Assembly: GCA_964430275.1 (NCBI GenBank)
Contig: CAYSGF010000146.1
Coordinates: 1-15,133 of the forward strand
From: DASTYK01 sp964430275
GTDB lineage: Bacteria > Gemmatimonadota > Gemmatimonadetes > Longimicrobiales > RSA9
DNA: 15,133 nucleotides
Direction of reading: 5' to 3'
The notes under the pieces: model-generated
Told to the model about the DNA's origin: nothing
Seen by the model: the letters and a program-made list of their open reading frames with translations, nothing else
Databases searched by the model: none
Program-made: the position numbers and the translations under genes
In this document: positions 7,515 to 15,133 of the stretch, one piece after another
Layout: every line of letters begins with the position of its first letter
Numbering within the stretch: position 1 is the first letter of the stretch

Positions 7515-7542
7515 ATTCACCAATTCACCACTTCACCAATTC
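7515..7542. repeat. 8-bp tandem repeat (TGGTGAAT on minus strand), copy 1
   Basis: About 3.5 units with period 8: ATTCACCA, ATTCACCA, CTTCACCA, ATTC. It abuts the TAG stop of the ABC-2 permease (7543-7545), lying just 3' of it in the direction of transcription. The same unit and arrangement recurs at 13081-13108. Confidence 0.75.
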
Positions 7543-8857
7543 CTAAGACGTCCGCAGCCACCGTCCCAGCTGGCGGAACGTCGGGCGCTTGCCGCTGGAC
7601 AGGATGCCGATGCGGTAGATCTTGGCGGCCATCCAGATGACGGCGAAGACGGTTACGAACGCGAGCACGAGCGAGAGCGCGAGCTCGAGGGGCGGTACGC
7701 CACCGATCGTGGCGCGGACGGGCATGACGAGCGGCGACGTCAGCGGGAACAGCGACGCCGCAACGACGAGTGTGCCGTCGGGGTTCTGGACGGCGTTCAT
7801 GGCGACCAGCAGGCCGAGGATGAGCGGCATGATGACCGGGAAGATGAACTGCTGCGCCTCCTGGGCCGTGTTCGTGATCGCGCCGAGCGCGGCGTACAGC
7901 GTCGAGTACATCAGGAACCCGGCCGCGAAGAAGGACAGGAAGATCGGTGCTGCCGATGCGGGCACCATGTCGAGGAGCGGCATGTTCTGGAGCCGCGCGA
8001 TCGTTGCGGTATCCGCACCGAAGATTCCGGCGAGTGCTGAGCCGTAGCCGAGCATGAGTGCGGCCACGCCGACCCATACGGCCATCTGCAGCATGCCGGC
8101 GCCGCCGATGCCGATGACCTTGCCGATGAGCAGGTCCTGGGCGCGCACGGAGCTGAGGATCAGCTCGACGATCTTGTCGCGCTTCTCCTCGAGCACGCCG
8201 TTCATGACGGACGCACCGTAGAGCAGCACGGCCATGTAGATGGCGAACGCCATGGCGATGCCGAGGAACAGCGCAGCCTCGACGGAGCCGCTTTCGCCGG
8301 CTGCACTCACCTTGGAGGACTCCATGCGAACCGGACGGAGTGCGGAGCCGACGGCGGCGGGGTCGATGCCGGCCTCGGCGAGGCGGGCGGTCTGGACGGA
8401 TGCCTGGAGGCTCGCGCGCAGGTCGGAGAGCACGCTGTTGTTCGTGGCATTCTCGCCCTGGTAGACGGCGGGCGCATCGGCGGCCACGACTTCGGGCGAG
8501 ACGTAGAGGAAGCCGTCGAGCTCTTCCGCAGCGACGCGGTTGCGCAAGGTCTGCTGTTGGTCGGCCCAGGTTGCGGGGTCGATGACCTCGACCTCGACGG
8601 TGTAGGACGTGCGCGGATCGCGCCGCACGCCGCCTTCGCCGGGTGCGGCCTCGAGCATGGCCTCGATGCGCTGGCCGAGCTGCGCGTCTGTGCCATCGAG
8701 CAGTGTGATCGTGTGCGCGCCACCGCCGCCCTGCGACATGATGAAGAACTGCAATGCGAAGAAGCCGACGATCAGCACGGGGCCGAGCACCGTGGCGATC
8801 AGGAACGAGCGCGTGCGCACCATCTCGGTGAACTCGCGCTTCATCACGACGTGTGCT

Positions 8858-8865
<8 letters not shown>
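7543..8865 (-). CDS. ABC-2 type transporter permease (NatB/YhaP-like)
   Basis: Membrane subunit of an ABC-2 exporter, 440 aa. There is one N-terminal membrane helix after a basic stretch (about 21-43, FLIATVLGPVLIVGFFALQ). A large extracytoplasmic domain (about 45-205) follows, then a block of about five hydrophobic helices to the C-terminus. The loop GVLEEKRDKIVELILSSV after the second helix is the conserved motif of the NatB/YhaP group (ABC2_membrane_3). The start ATG at 8865 lies inside the 3' end of the ATPase gene (8-nt overlap, ATGTCTAG) with GGAG upstream, so translation is coupled. A longer start at 8883 would run further into the ATPase. Family members are assigned to Na+ or drug/peptide efflux; the substrate here is unknown. 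Directly after the stop is an 8-bp tandem repeat. Confidence 0.93.
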
Positions 8866-9829
<964 letters not shown>

Positions 9830-9871
9830 TGAAGACTCCAGTGGACTTAGAGACGTACTGGCGATGCACCG

Positions 9872-9877
9872 AATATA
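9872..9877 (-). promoter_or_regulatory. Possible -10 box of the ABC-2 exporter operon
   Basis: TATATT on the minus strand is an AT-rich island in GC-rich DNA, about 45 nt upstream of the ATPase ATG in a 107-nt gap. No good -35 hexamer is seen 16-18 nt upstream, so this is only a candidate. Confidence 0.3.
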
Positions 9878-9936
9878 GGCAGAACGGACGTGGAGGCGGA
9901 GGGTTTCGACGTTTGCACGGGGGTTTCGGCGCGCAT

Positions 9937-10329
9937 TCAGGCAGGATCGCGCGCCCAGACACCCCCGTCCAGGCGCCGCTCGGGGGTTAGACGGTGGGCC
10001 AGCGCAGGGCCCGCGACGTACGCCCAGCATGGCACGCCTGCGACCTCCACAGCGACGCGACGGAACAGGCCGCTGTCGACGCCCTCGTACTCGTCGATTC
10101 GATGGAGCCGGGACGAATCGGGGATGTGAATGATCTCGCCGGCGACCGGTGTGGCGCCGTACAGTATGAGCGCCGGGTACTCGCCGTCGATGTCGTACAG
10201 CGTTCCATTCACAGTTGCCGTCGCGACCCGCCGGCTCCCGCCGAGCAGCGCCGACGCTGCCTCCGCCTCGGAGCGGAGCGTGCCATAGACGAAGAGGTGG
10301 AAGCCGCGGTTGCGCACCGGTGCGCTCAT
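9937..10329 (-). CDS. Gamma-glutamylcyclotransferase-fold (AIG2-like) protein
   Basis: Small cytosolic protein, 130 aa, of the GGCT/AIG2 fold, which binds gamma-glutamyl substrates and can release 5-oxoproline. It has the signature substrate-loop motif VYGTLR (14-19) and the acidic motif RIDEYEGVDSGLF, with the probable catalytic Glu82. It also has NGTLYDIDGEYPAL and PVAGEIIHI, typical of bacterial members, and a conserved-looking CWAYVA strand near the C-terminus. Length is normal. The start ATG at 10329 overlaps the stop of the upstream 88-aa gene by 4 nt (ATGA). Substrate not determined; bacterial members act on gamma-glutamylamines or are uncharacterised. Confidence 0.9.
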   Translation of the reverse strand: MSAPVRNRGFHLFVYGTLRSEAEAASALLGGSRRVATATVNGTLYDIDGEYPALILYGATPVAGEIIHIPDSSRLHRIDEYEGVDSGLFRRVAVEVAGVPCWAYVAGPALAHRLTPERRLDGGVWARDPA

Positions 10330-10592
10330 CCGGCGCCTCGTCGGACCCGTCCGGGCTCGAGCCCGCCGGCGTGGAGGATCTTGTCCTCGAGCCGTTCGGC
10401 CTGCTCGTCGCAGAACGTGGCGAGCGCGCTGGCGTGGTCCGCTGCCGCGGCGAACTCGGCGTGTGGGAAGTCGTCGCCCTCGGCATGGCGCAAGGCACCG
10501 CGCACGGCGGCCAACTCGGCCTCCGTCTTCTCGACCGCACGACGCAGGCGATGGAGCGCGCGCCGCGCCTCACGACTGACCGGATCGCTCAT
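10326..10592 (-). CDS. Small helical protein of unknown function
   Basis: 88 aa, unrecognised. The sequence MSDPVSREARRALHRLRRAV to the end is rich in Ala, Arg and Glu with heptad-like spacing (about 8-75), so it is probably a helical hairpin or coiled coil; no signal peptide or membrane helix, one Cys. GGAGG about 5 nt before the ATG at 10592 is a strong ribosome site and argues the gene is real. Its stop overlaps the next start (ATGA), so it is probably co-translated with the GGCT-fold gene. An upstream extension of the frame to 10703 is Arg-rich and has a weaker start. Confidence 0.7.
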   Translation of the reverse strand: MSDPVSREARRALHRLRRAVEKTEAELAAVRGALRHAEGDDFPHAEFAAAADHASALATFCDEQAERLEDKILHAGGLEPGRVRRGAG

Positions 10593-10724
10593 GCTGCCTC
10601 CTTCCTGACGCGCAAACATGCGGCTCGGAACGGGGCGCGGCAATGCGCGGATGCGCCAGGCGCGACGTCGTTTCGCCGGCGTGCGGGAAAGGCGTGCACC
10701 CAAGCCAGCGGTGCGAGTCCGCCG
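10593..10724. other. 132-nt gap between the NRAMP-fold gene and the 88-aa gene
   Basis: It probably holds the promoter of the 88-aa/GGCT pair. No T-run terminator after the NRAMP-fold gene and no clear -10/-35 pair is visible, so read-through from the upstream operon is possible. GGAGG for the downstream gene lies just before 10592. Confidence 0.4.
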
Positions 10725-11987
10725 TCAGATACCGGCGACTGCCCGCCACACTGCCCAGCCGCCGAGGGCGAGGGTGACGAGCACGATCAGCCCGCCCACG
10801 ACGTTCGCGAACATGCCATTGCGCCACCGACCCATGCGGGCATCGTTCGCGGCAATCAGCAGGAACACCGCGACTGCGGGCAGCAGCAGTCCGTTCGCGA
10901 CCTGTGCGAACAGGATTGCAGGAACCGGCCTCACTCCCGCAGCAGCGAACGTGGCGCCGGTGAGGATGACGATTCCCCAGACGAGGCGCATGCGTGTGCT
11001 GCGCAGGTCGCGCGTCCAGCCGAGGGCGCCTGCGGCGGCGTAGCTGGCGGCCAGCGGAGCGGTGATCGCGGACGTCAGGCCGGCCGCGAGCAGGCCGGTC
11101 GCGAAGAATGCGCGTGCCCAGCCGCCGAGCAGCGGCTCGAGCTGGATCGCCATGTCCGCTGCGCTGCTGACCGTGCCGGCACCCTGCCGCAGTGCCGCGG
11201 CGGAGGTCACCACGATCGCGGCGCTCACGACGCCGCCCAGCACGATCGCGACAGCGGAGTCCGCCCGGGCTGCCGGCAGATCGTCGGCGCTGCTCCACCG
11301 TTCGCGCACGGCGACGGCGTGCAGGAACAGGTTGTACGGCACGACGGTCGTGCCGATCAGTGCCACGGCGATCAGGAGGGACGCCGACCCGTCCGGCAGC
11401 GACGGCACGAAGAGGCCGCGCAGGATCCCGCCGAGCGACGGCGCCAGGACGAACGCCGTGACGAGGAACACGACGGACATGAGCACGACCATCGCAATCA
11501 TGAGCCGTTCGATCGTGCGGTAGCGACCGGTCCAGAGCAGCAGTGCAGCGATGGCGGCGAACAGGAGCGCCCACAGCCGGGTCGCGCCGCCGGCGACGCC
11601 GCCCATCCCGAGTCCGGCACCCAGCAGGTTGCCGGTTTCGTAGGCCGCATTGCCGATCACGATCGCGCCGATCACGAGCGCTACGGCGAGCACCCGCGTC
11701 GCGCCGGTGAAGCGCGCGCGCAGGGCCTCACCGAGACCGCCACCGGTGACGAGGCCGAGACGCGCCGCCATCTCCTGAAGAATCACCGTCGCGATGATGG
11801 AGAAGGCGAGCGCCCAGAGCAGCGCGTAGCCGTAGCGCGCGCCGGCGAGCGTCGCTGTGGTGACGGTACCGGGGCCGATGAAGGCGGCCGCGACGATCGC
11901 GCCGGGGCCGATGCCGCGCAGCTTCAGCGCACGACTAGGCGCTGACGGTGGGCCCTGCGTCGTGACACCGCCCTCGCCGCGCGGCAC
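10725..11987 (-). CDS. NRAMP-fold transporter with atypical ion-binding motifs
   Basis: Integral membrane transporter, 420 aa, about 11 hydrophobic helices, SLC11/NRAMP (LeuT-fold) family. NRAMP hallmarks are visible but altered. TM1 has FIGPGTVTTATLAGA (36-50), where metal-transporting members have DPGN, so the ligand Asp and Asn are Gly38 and Thr41. TM6 has GTTVVPYNLFLHA (212-224), where canonical members have MPH, so the Met ligand is Val216 and His is Tyr218. Despite this, the fold and the TM6 NLFLH core are retained. The start is GTG at 11987, only 4 nt after the ygfZ-like stop, so it is probably last in that operon. Transport of Mn/Fe cannot be assumed; another ion or an organic substrate is possible. 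Confidence 0.85.
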   Translation of the reverse strand: MPRGEGGVTTQGPPSAPSRALKLRGIGPGAIVAAAFIGPGTVTTATLAGARYGYALLWALAFSIIATVILQEMAARLGLVTGGGLGEALRARFTGATRVLAVALVIGAIVIGNAAYETGNLLGAGLGMGGVAGGATRLWALLFAAIAALLLWTGRYRTIERLMIAMVVLMSVVFLVTAFVLAPSLGGILRGLFVPSLPDGSASLLIAVALIGTTVVPYNLFLHAVAVRERWSSADDLPAARADSAVAIVLGGVVSAAIVVTSAAALRQGAGTVSSAADMAIQLEPLLGGWARAFFATGLLAAGLTSAITAPLAASYAAAGALGWTRDLRSTRMRLVWGIVILTGATFAAAGVRPVPAILFAQVANGLLLPAVAVFLLIAANDARMGRWRNGMFANVVGGLIVLVTLALGGWAVWRAVAGI

Positions 11988-11991
11988 GGAA

Positions 11992-13056
11992 TCAGGCGGG
12001 GAATGGAAGGGCGACCACGTGCGACGGCACAGCGTCGCCGAGCCGCAGTTCGGTGCCGGACTCGATCTCGCGCCGTACGTACGCGAGCGCGATCGCCTGG
12101 TCCAGACGCGGCGATACGCACGCGCTCGTGACCCGTGCGACCGCCTTGTCCGCGTCCGGCTGCGTCAGGGTCGCACCGCGCGGCGGTACTGCACCATCGC
12201 CCAGAAGCAGACCGCGCAGGTTCCAGTTCACGTGGCCGCGGTGAAGGATGCGGATGATCACTTCCTGGCCGGTATAGCAGCCTTTCGTCGTGCTGATCGC
12301 ACGCTGCTTCAGGCCCGCCTCGAGAGGAATCGTGGTGTCCTGCAGCTCCGCACCCCAGCGTGGCTGCCCCGCTTCGATGCGCAGCACGTCGAGTGCTGCG
12401 TGCCCGCACGGGCGCACGCCATGCGCGTCCAGCGCCTGCAGCAGTGCTGTCGCATGCTCAACTGGAACGATGACGTCGTATCCCGGTGCTCCGGTGTAGC
12501 GCGTGCCGAGCACGTGGATCGACGCGCCGGCGAACGCACCCGTCGCTCCCTCGTCTTCGGCGAGCTCACGATCAGGCGCGCCGCACACCGCCGCGACCGC
12601 CGCGCGGGCATGCGGGCCGTAGACACCGGTAACCACGAGCTGCGCCGAAGCGTCCTCGAAGCGCGCGAAGAGAGGCGGCACGAACTTCTTCAGGTGTGCG
12701 ATCACACCATCGACCGCAGCAGCATCCACATCCAGCAACAGGTCGTCCGAACGACGCAGCACGCGCAGCTCGCCGATCATGCGTCCCTTCGGCGTGAGCA
12801 GCGCCGCATACACCGCCTGCCCTTCCGCCAGGTTCAGCACGTCGTTCGTGACGAGCCCGTTCACCATTTTCACCGGGTCGCGCCCGTGCACGCGTATGAC
12901 GCGACGATCCTCACGCCACACCACGCCCGCACCGTCGCGCAGCGCCGCGTACTCCGCGCCCGCATCACCGTAGCTGCGCACGACGTCGGTGCCATACAGC
13001 TCCCCGCGCCGCGCGCCGCCTGTCCCCGTGCCCGCGCCCGTCGTGCCCGTGCCCAT
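11992..13056 (-). CDS. ygfZ: YgfZ/GcvT-like folate-binding protein (Fe-S cluster maintenance)
   Basis: Cytosolic tetrahydrofolate-binding protein of the YgfZ/IBA57 group, which supports assembly or repair of certain Fe-S enzymes. The diagnostic motif KGCYTGQE (Cys271 counting from a TTG at 13089) is intact, followed by VIIRILHRGHVNWNLRGLLL. The N-terminal part has AEYAALRDGAGVVWREDRRV and NGLVTNDVLNLAEGQAVYAALLTPKGRMI, matching the folate-binding fold. The start is unclear: the frame begins in an 8-bp tandem repeat (TTG 13089, GTG 13086) and runs through a hexamer repeat giving Gly-Thr-rich residues. The only early ATG is at 13056, which I report; conserved sequence begins near 12999. It lies between a SirB1-like gene and an NRAMP-fold transporter, with very short gaps. 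Confidence 0.9.
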   Translation of the reverse strand: MGTGTTGAGTGTGGARRGELYGTDVVRSYGDAGAEYAALRDGAGVVWREDRRVIRVHGRDPVKMVNGLVTNDVLNLAEGQAVYAALLTPKGRMIGELRVLRRSDDLLLDVDAAAVDGVIAHLKKFVPPLFARFEDASAQLVVTGVYGPHARAAVAAVCGAPDRELAEDEGATGAFAGASIHVLGTRYTGAPGYDVIVPVEHATALLQALDAHGVRPCGHAALDVLRIEAGQPRWGAELQDTTIPLEAGLKQRAISTTKGCYTGQEVIIRILHRGHVNWNLRGLLLGDGAVPPRGATLTQPDADKAVARVTSACVSPRLDQAIALAYVRREIESGTELRLGDAVPSHVVALPFPA

Positions 13057-13078
13057 ATCCGTGCCCGTGCCCCTACCC
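13022..13078. repeat. GTGCCC hexamer-type tandem repeat at the ygfZ 5' end
   Basis: Degenerate tandem copies of GTGCCC (GGGCAC on the coding strand) occupy this stretch, for example GTGCCCGTGCCC at 13034-13045 and 13061-13072. In the ygfZ frame they give alternating Gly and Thr. Because the unit is 6 nt, copy-number change would not shift the frame. It lies directly next to the 8-bp repeat at 13081-13108. Confidence 0.65.
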
Positions 13079-13080
13079 GA

Positions 13081-13108
13081 ATTCACCAATTCACCAATTC
13101 ATTCATTC
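13081..13108. repeat. 8-bp tandem repeat (TGGTGAAT on minus strand), copy 2
   Basis: Units ATTCACCA, ATTCACCA, ATTCATTC, ATTC. The first 16 bases are identical to 7515-7530. It overlaps the last codons and TGA of the SirB1-like gene (stop 13099-13101) and extends 3' of it, the same placement as copy 1 relative to its gene. Confidence 0.75.
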
Positions 13109-13938
13109 TCGACTCCGCCCAGCTCTACAATCAGCAGTCGCACCCGCTCGGCGTCCTCGGCCGTCGGTGCGCGCGTAAGGTACTCGCGCAGCTCCTCGAC
13201 GGCTTCGTCGGCGAACCCCAGCCGGGCGAGCAGCATCCCGCGGTCGCGAACCTCCTCGGCGGCGTCGGGGCGAACGAGCAGGATGCGCTCGGTCGCGGCG
13301 AGTGCGCGCCGGTCGTCGCGCGTGTTCAGGTAGATCCCCTTCAGGTTCGACAGCAGGCGCACGAGGATGTCCTTTCTGCCGGCGGGCCGGAGGTAGCTCG
13401 GCTGTAGACTGACGGTCCCGCCGTATACGCGGTCGAGCAGCTCCTGCGCCTGGTCCTCGAAGCGGATCTCGCCGTTCTGGAACGGATCGATCAGCAGCTT
13501 TACCGCCTCGCCGTCGTAGCGCACGAGGAAATGACCCGGGAAGTTCACGCCGTGCAGCGGCAGCTCCAGGCGCCAGCCGACCTCGAGGTACAGCAGGCTG
13601 AGCGTGAGCGGCACGCCGAGCCGCCGGTCGAGCACGTCGTTCAGGAACGAGTTGCGCGGGTCGTAGTACGCCTCCGCGTTGCCGCGGAACCCCTCCTCCT
13701 GGAACAGCACGCGGCTGAGCTCCTGGAGCACGACGAGTGGTGCGGTCTCGACGTCGAGCCGGTCCCGGACGCGCTCGGCCAGGATGTCGAGCCGCCGCAG
13801 GTAGGGGTCCGGCAACAGCTGCGGGTACTCCTCCGCGGCGATGAGCAGCGCGGCGAGCGCGAGATCGACGTCGCCCTCCTGCTGTGCGACGACACCGGCG
13901 AAGCGGGATCGCGCGCTGGGCGCTGGCGCCGTGCTCAT
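13099..13938 (-). CDS. SirB1-like transglutaminase-fold / TPR protein
   Basis: 279 aa, no signal peptide. It has an N-terminal SirB1-like helical region (about 20-80), then the family core YYDPRNSFLNDVLDRRLGVP, LTLSLLYLEVGWRLELPLHG, VNFPGHFLVRYDG and LLIDPFQNGE (about 91-155). It ends with tetratricopeptide-like helices (about 195-275: NLKGIYLNTRDDRRALAATE, GMLLARLGFADEAVEELREY). His136 and Asp151 sit where a transglutaminase/protease triad would place them, but the nucleophile Cys is absent in the LTLS helix, which is normal for SirB1-type proteins, so catalysis is doubtful. Function in bacteria is poorly known. The start ATG at 13938 overlaps the upstream stop by 4 nt (ATGA), and ygfZ follows. 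The much longer open frame to 14760 is a shadow of the divergent gene. Confidence 0.88.
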   Translation of the reverse strand: MSTAPAPSARSRFAGVVAQQEGDVDLALAALLIAAEEYPQLLPDPYLRRLDILAERVRDRLDVETAPLVVLQELSRVLFQEEGFRGNAEAYYDPRNSFLNDVLDRRLGVPLTLSLLYLEVGWRLELPLHGVNFPGHFLVRYDGEAVKLLIDPFQNGEIRFEDQAQELLDRVYGGTVSLQPSYLRPAGRKDILVRLLSNLKGIYLNTRDDRRALAATERILLVRPDAAEEVRDRGMLLARLGFADEAVEELREYLTRAPTAEDAERVRLLIVELGGVENE

Positions 13939-14225
13939 CCCGCCGCCGCCCTGCGCGCCTCGTGGAACAGCCCGCTCAGCCGCTCCGGATCCGCCTGCAG
14001 GTCGCGGGTCACGCCGTGGACCTCTGCGGTGGAGGCGGCGTTCGGCAGTACGGCCTCGATGTCCGCCGCGCCTTCGTGATCGATGAACACAACGGTGACG
14101 CGGAACCCTTGGACCCCGGTGCCCTTGCGCGCCAACAGGTTTGCCGCGTAGTGGCGGCCCTCCAGCTCGAGATCGTCGGCCAGCCGGTGCTCGATCCAGC
14201 TCTTCCCCTTCGCGAACTTGCTCAC
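13935..14225 (-). CDS. Conserved-looking 96-aa protein of unknown function
   Basis: 96 aa, unrecognised. GTG start at 14225 with GGAGG about 7 nt upstream. The sequence has a mixed alpha/beta look: an N-terminal basic stretch MSKFAKGKSWIEHRLADDLE, a strand FRVTVVFIDHEG (about 41-52), and an acidic/helical C-terminus ending HEARRAAAG. No Cys, signal peptide or membrane segment. It is first in the minus-strand operon; its stop overlaps the SirB1-like start (ATGA), which supports it being real. No function proposed. Confidence 0.75.
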   Translation of the reverse strand: MSKFAKGKSWIEHRLADDLELEGRHYAANLLARKGTGVQGFRVTVVFIDHEGAADIEAVLPNAASTAEVHGVTRDLQADPERLSGLFHEARRAAAG

Positions 14226-14375
14226 CCTCGCTCCTCCGGACGCTGTTATGCACGGCTATGGATACGCACGGAGCCGGTGTTCGGCAACGCGCGGCTCGCG
14301 CGGTGCGTCTGCCATGTATACACTGCCCGGCCCCTGCCGATGCGGTCGGCACACGTGACTCCGGGTACTGGCCAC
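14226..14375. promoter_or_regulatory. 150-nt divergent promoter region
   Basis: It separates the minus-strand operon from the exported-protein gene and must carry both promoters. The palindrome TGTATACA (14315-14322) is an AT-rich island that could serve as a -10 box or an operator half; CATAAC on the minus strand near 14246-14251 is another weak -10 candidate. No -35 box is convincing. GGAGG of the minus-strand gene lies near 14233-14237. Confidence 0.35.
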
Positions 14376-15133
14376 ATGCGTCGAATTCTTGCGACCATCG
14401 CACTTCTCGGCTGCACCACGATGCTCTCACCGCCCCGCGGTGCCGCCCAGGAAACGGCGCTCCGCGTGTTCGTCGGCTGCAACGCGCAGTGCGACCATGA
14501 CTACTTCCGCACTGAGCTGTCCTACCTGGAGTGGATGCGCGACCGCGCAGACGCGGACGTGCACATCCTGATCGGCGACATCGACACGGGTGGTGGCGGC
14601 GAGCAGTACGAGCTGCGATTCCTGGGCCTCGGCCGCTTCGCCGGAGTGACGGACACGCTGACCTACTACGCGGAGCGCACCGCGACCTCTGACGACGTCC
14701 GTCGCAGCCTCGTGCAGCGTATCGAGCTCGGCCTCGTGCCATACCTGCTCGACACGGCACTGGCGAGCCGGGTGCGTGTTACGATCGACGCGCCGGACCA
14801 GGACGCCGCGCCGCCGCTGGATGATCCGTGGAACGCGTGGGTGTTCCACGTGAACGGCGAGGTGGAGGCGGAGGGGGAGTCATCGTTCTTCGGCGGAGAA
14901 GTCTATTCGGGCGTGTCGGCCCAGCGGATAACGGACGACTGGAAGCTGTCGCTCGCGGTCAACAATACGTACGAGGAGGAGCGCTTCGACGTCGATTCCG
15001 TGACGACCGTCACCAGTATACGGCGCGAGCTCGGTGCGACGACCCTCGTCGTGCGCAGCATTGGCGGCCGGTGGGCGGCGGGCCTGCTCGGCTCCGTACG
15101 GTCGAACTCCTTCGAGAACCTCGATCTCAGCGT
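14376..15133 (+). CDS. Exported protein of unknown function, possibly outer-membrane beta-barrel (partial)
   Basis: 252 codons are visible from the ATG at 14376; the 3' end is beyond the window. The N-terminus MRRILATIALLGC is a short signal, read either as a lipobox (LLGC, Cys13) or as a standard signal cleaved after GAA near residue 24. A region with VFVGCNAQCDHDYFRTELSY, WMRDRADADVHILIGDID and TGGGGEQYELRFLGLGRF follows. From about 165 on, alternating polar/hydrophobic stretches (NAWVFHVNGEVEAEGESS, DDWKLSLAVNNTYEEERFDV) look like beta-barrel strands. I recall similar proteins in Gemmatimonadota and Bacteroidota with no assigned function; this is from memory only. A Cys-x3-Cys pair (CNAQC) early in the mature part could be metal- or disulfide-forming. 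No clear Shine-Dalgarno precedes the start. Confidence 0.75.
   Translation, partial: MRRILATIALLGCTTMLSPPRGAAQETALRVFVGCNAQCDHDYFRTELSYLEWMRDRADADVHILIGDIDTGGGGEQYELRFLGLGRFAGVTDTLTYYAERTATSDDVRRSLVQRIELGLVPYLLDTALASRVRVTIDAPDQDAAPPLDDPWNAWVFHVNGEVEAEGESSFFGGEVYSGVSAQRITDDWKLSLAVNNTYEEERFDVDSVTTVTSIRRELGATTLVVRSIGGRWAAGLLGSVRSNSFENLDLS

Larger units (their letters stand above)
7174..7542. other. 369-nt convergent intergenic region with repeat element and terminator
   Basis: It lies between the 3' ends of the AAA ATPase (plus) and the ABC-2 permease (minus). It contains a 234-bp palindromic repeat element (7245-7478), an intrinsic terminator inside it, a second small hairpin GGCGGGT/ACCCGCC (7341-7347 with 7362-7368), and an 8-bp tandem repeat (7515-7542). 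Short open frames through it (7121-7378, 7170-7469, start of 7237-8040) read through the repeat and are not credible genes. Confidence 0.7.

Noticed and set aside
10215..11945. 576-aa plus-strand open frame
   Set aside because: Antisense to the NRAMP-fold and GGCT genes; low-complexity charged composition typical of GC-rich shadows.
11857..13407. 516-aa plus-strand open frame
   Set aside because: Antisense to ygfZ and SirB1-like genes; no recognisable domain and it reads through both repeats.

Overview
The window is GC-rich bacterial chromosome with densely packed genes, 4-nt ATGA overlaps and little intergenic DNA. Gene content (CDC48-type AAA ATPase, YbbA/YbbP export pair, SGNH lipoprotein, YgfZ, SirB1-like protein, and an exported protein of a type I loosely associate with Gemmatimonadota) suggests a Gemmatimonadota-like or similar high-GC environmental bacterium. 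That placement is an inference from style and content; no rRNA or marker gene is present. No tRNA, CRISPR array, transposase, phage gene or recognisable defence system was found.

Layout. (1) 1-3765: a FtsX-like permease (ybbP type, running off the left edge) and its ATPase (ybbA type) on the minus strand, divergent from a TesA-like SGNH hydrolase lipoprotein. This is the same trio as tesA/ybbA/ybbP in E. coli, and the two divergent starts practically overlap. (2) 3786-4445: a HAD phosphatase (minus), then a 424-nt divergent spacer with a long imperfect hairpin. (3) 4870-7173: a two-ring CDC48/VCP-like AAA+ ATPase (plus). (4) 7174-7542: a convergent spacer holding a 234-bp palindromic repeat element that encloses a strong intrinsic terminator, followed by an 8-bp tandem repeat. 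(5) 7543-9829: an ABC-2 exporter pair (YhaQ/YhaP or NatA/NatB type, minus). (6) 9937-10592: a gamma-glutamylcyclotransferase-fold protein coupled to a small helical protein (minus). (7) 10725-14225: a probable minus-strand operon of a 96-aa unknown, a SirB1-like transglutaminase-fold/TPR protein, a YgfZ-type folate-binding protein and an NRAMP-fold transporter lacking the usual metal ligands. (8) 14376 to the right edge: a divergent exported protein, cut by the window.

How the parts may work together: the ybb pair probably extracts or exports an envelope substrate next to a periplasmic esterase. YgfZ (Fe-S cluster maintenance) is 4 nt from an ion transporter, hinting at metal or redox homeostasis. 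The AAA ATPase stands alone, with no visible proteasome or adaptor gene. The features most worth a second look are the palindromic element at 7245-7478, the 8-bp repeats placed directly after two stop codons, and the atypical NRAMP ion site.
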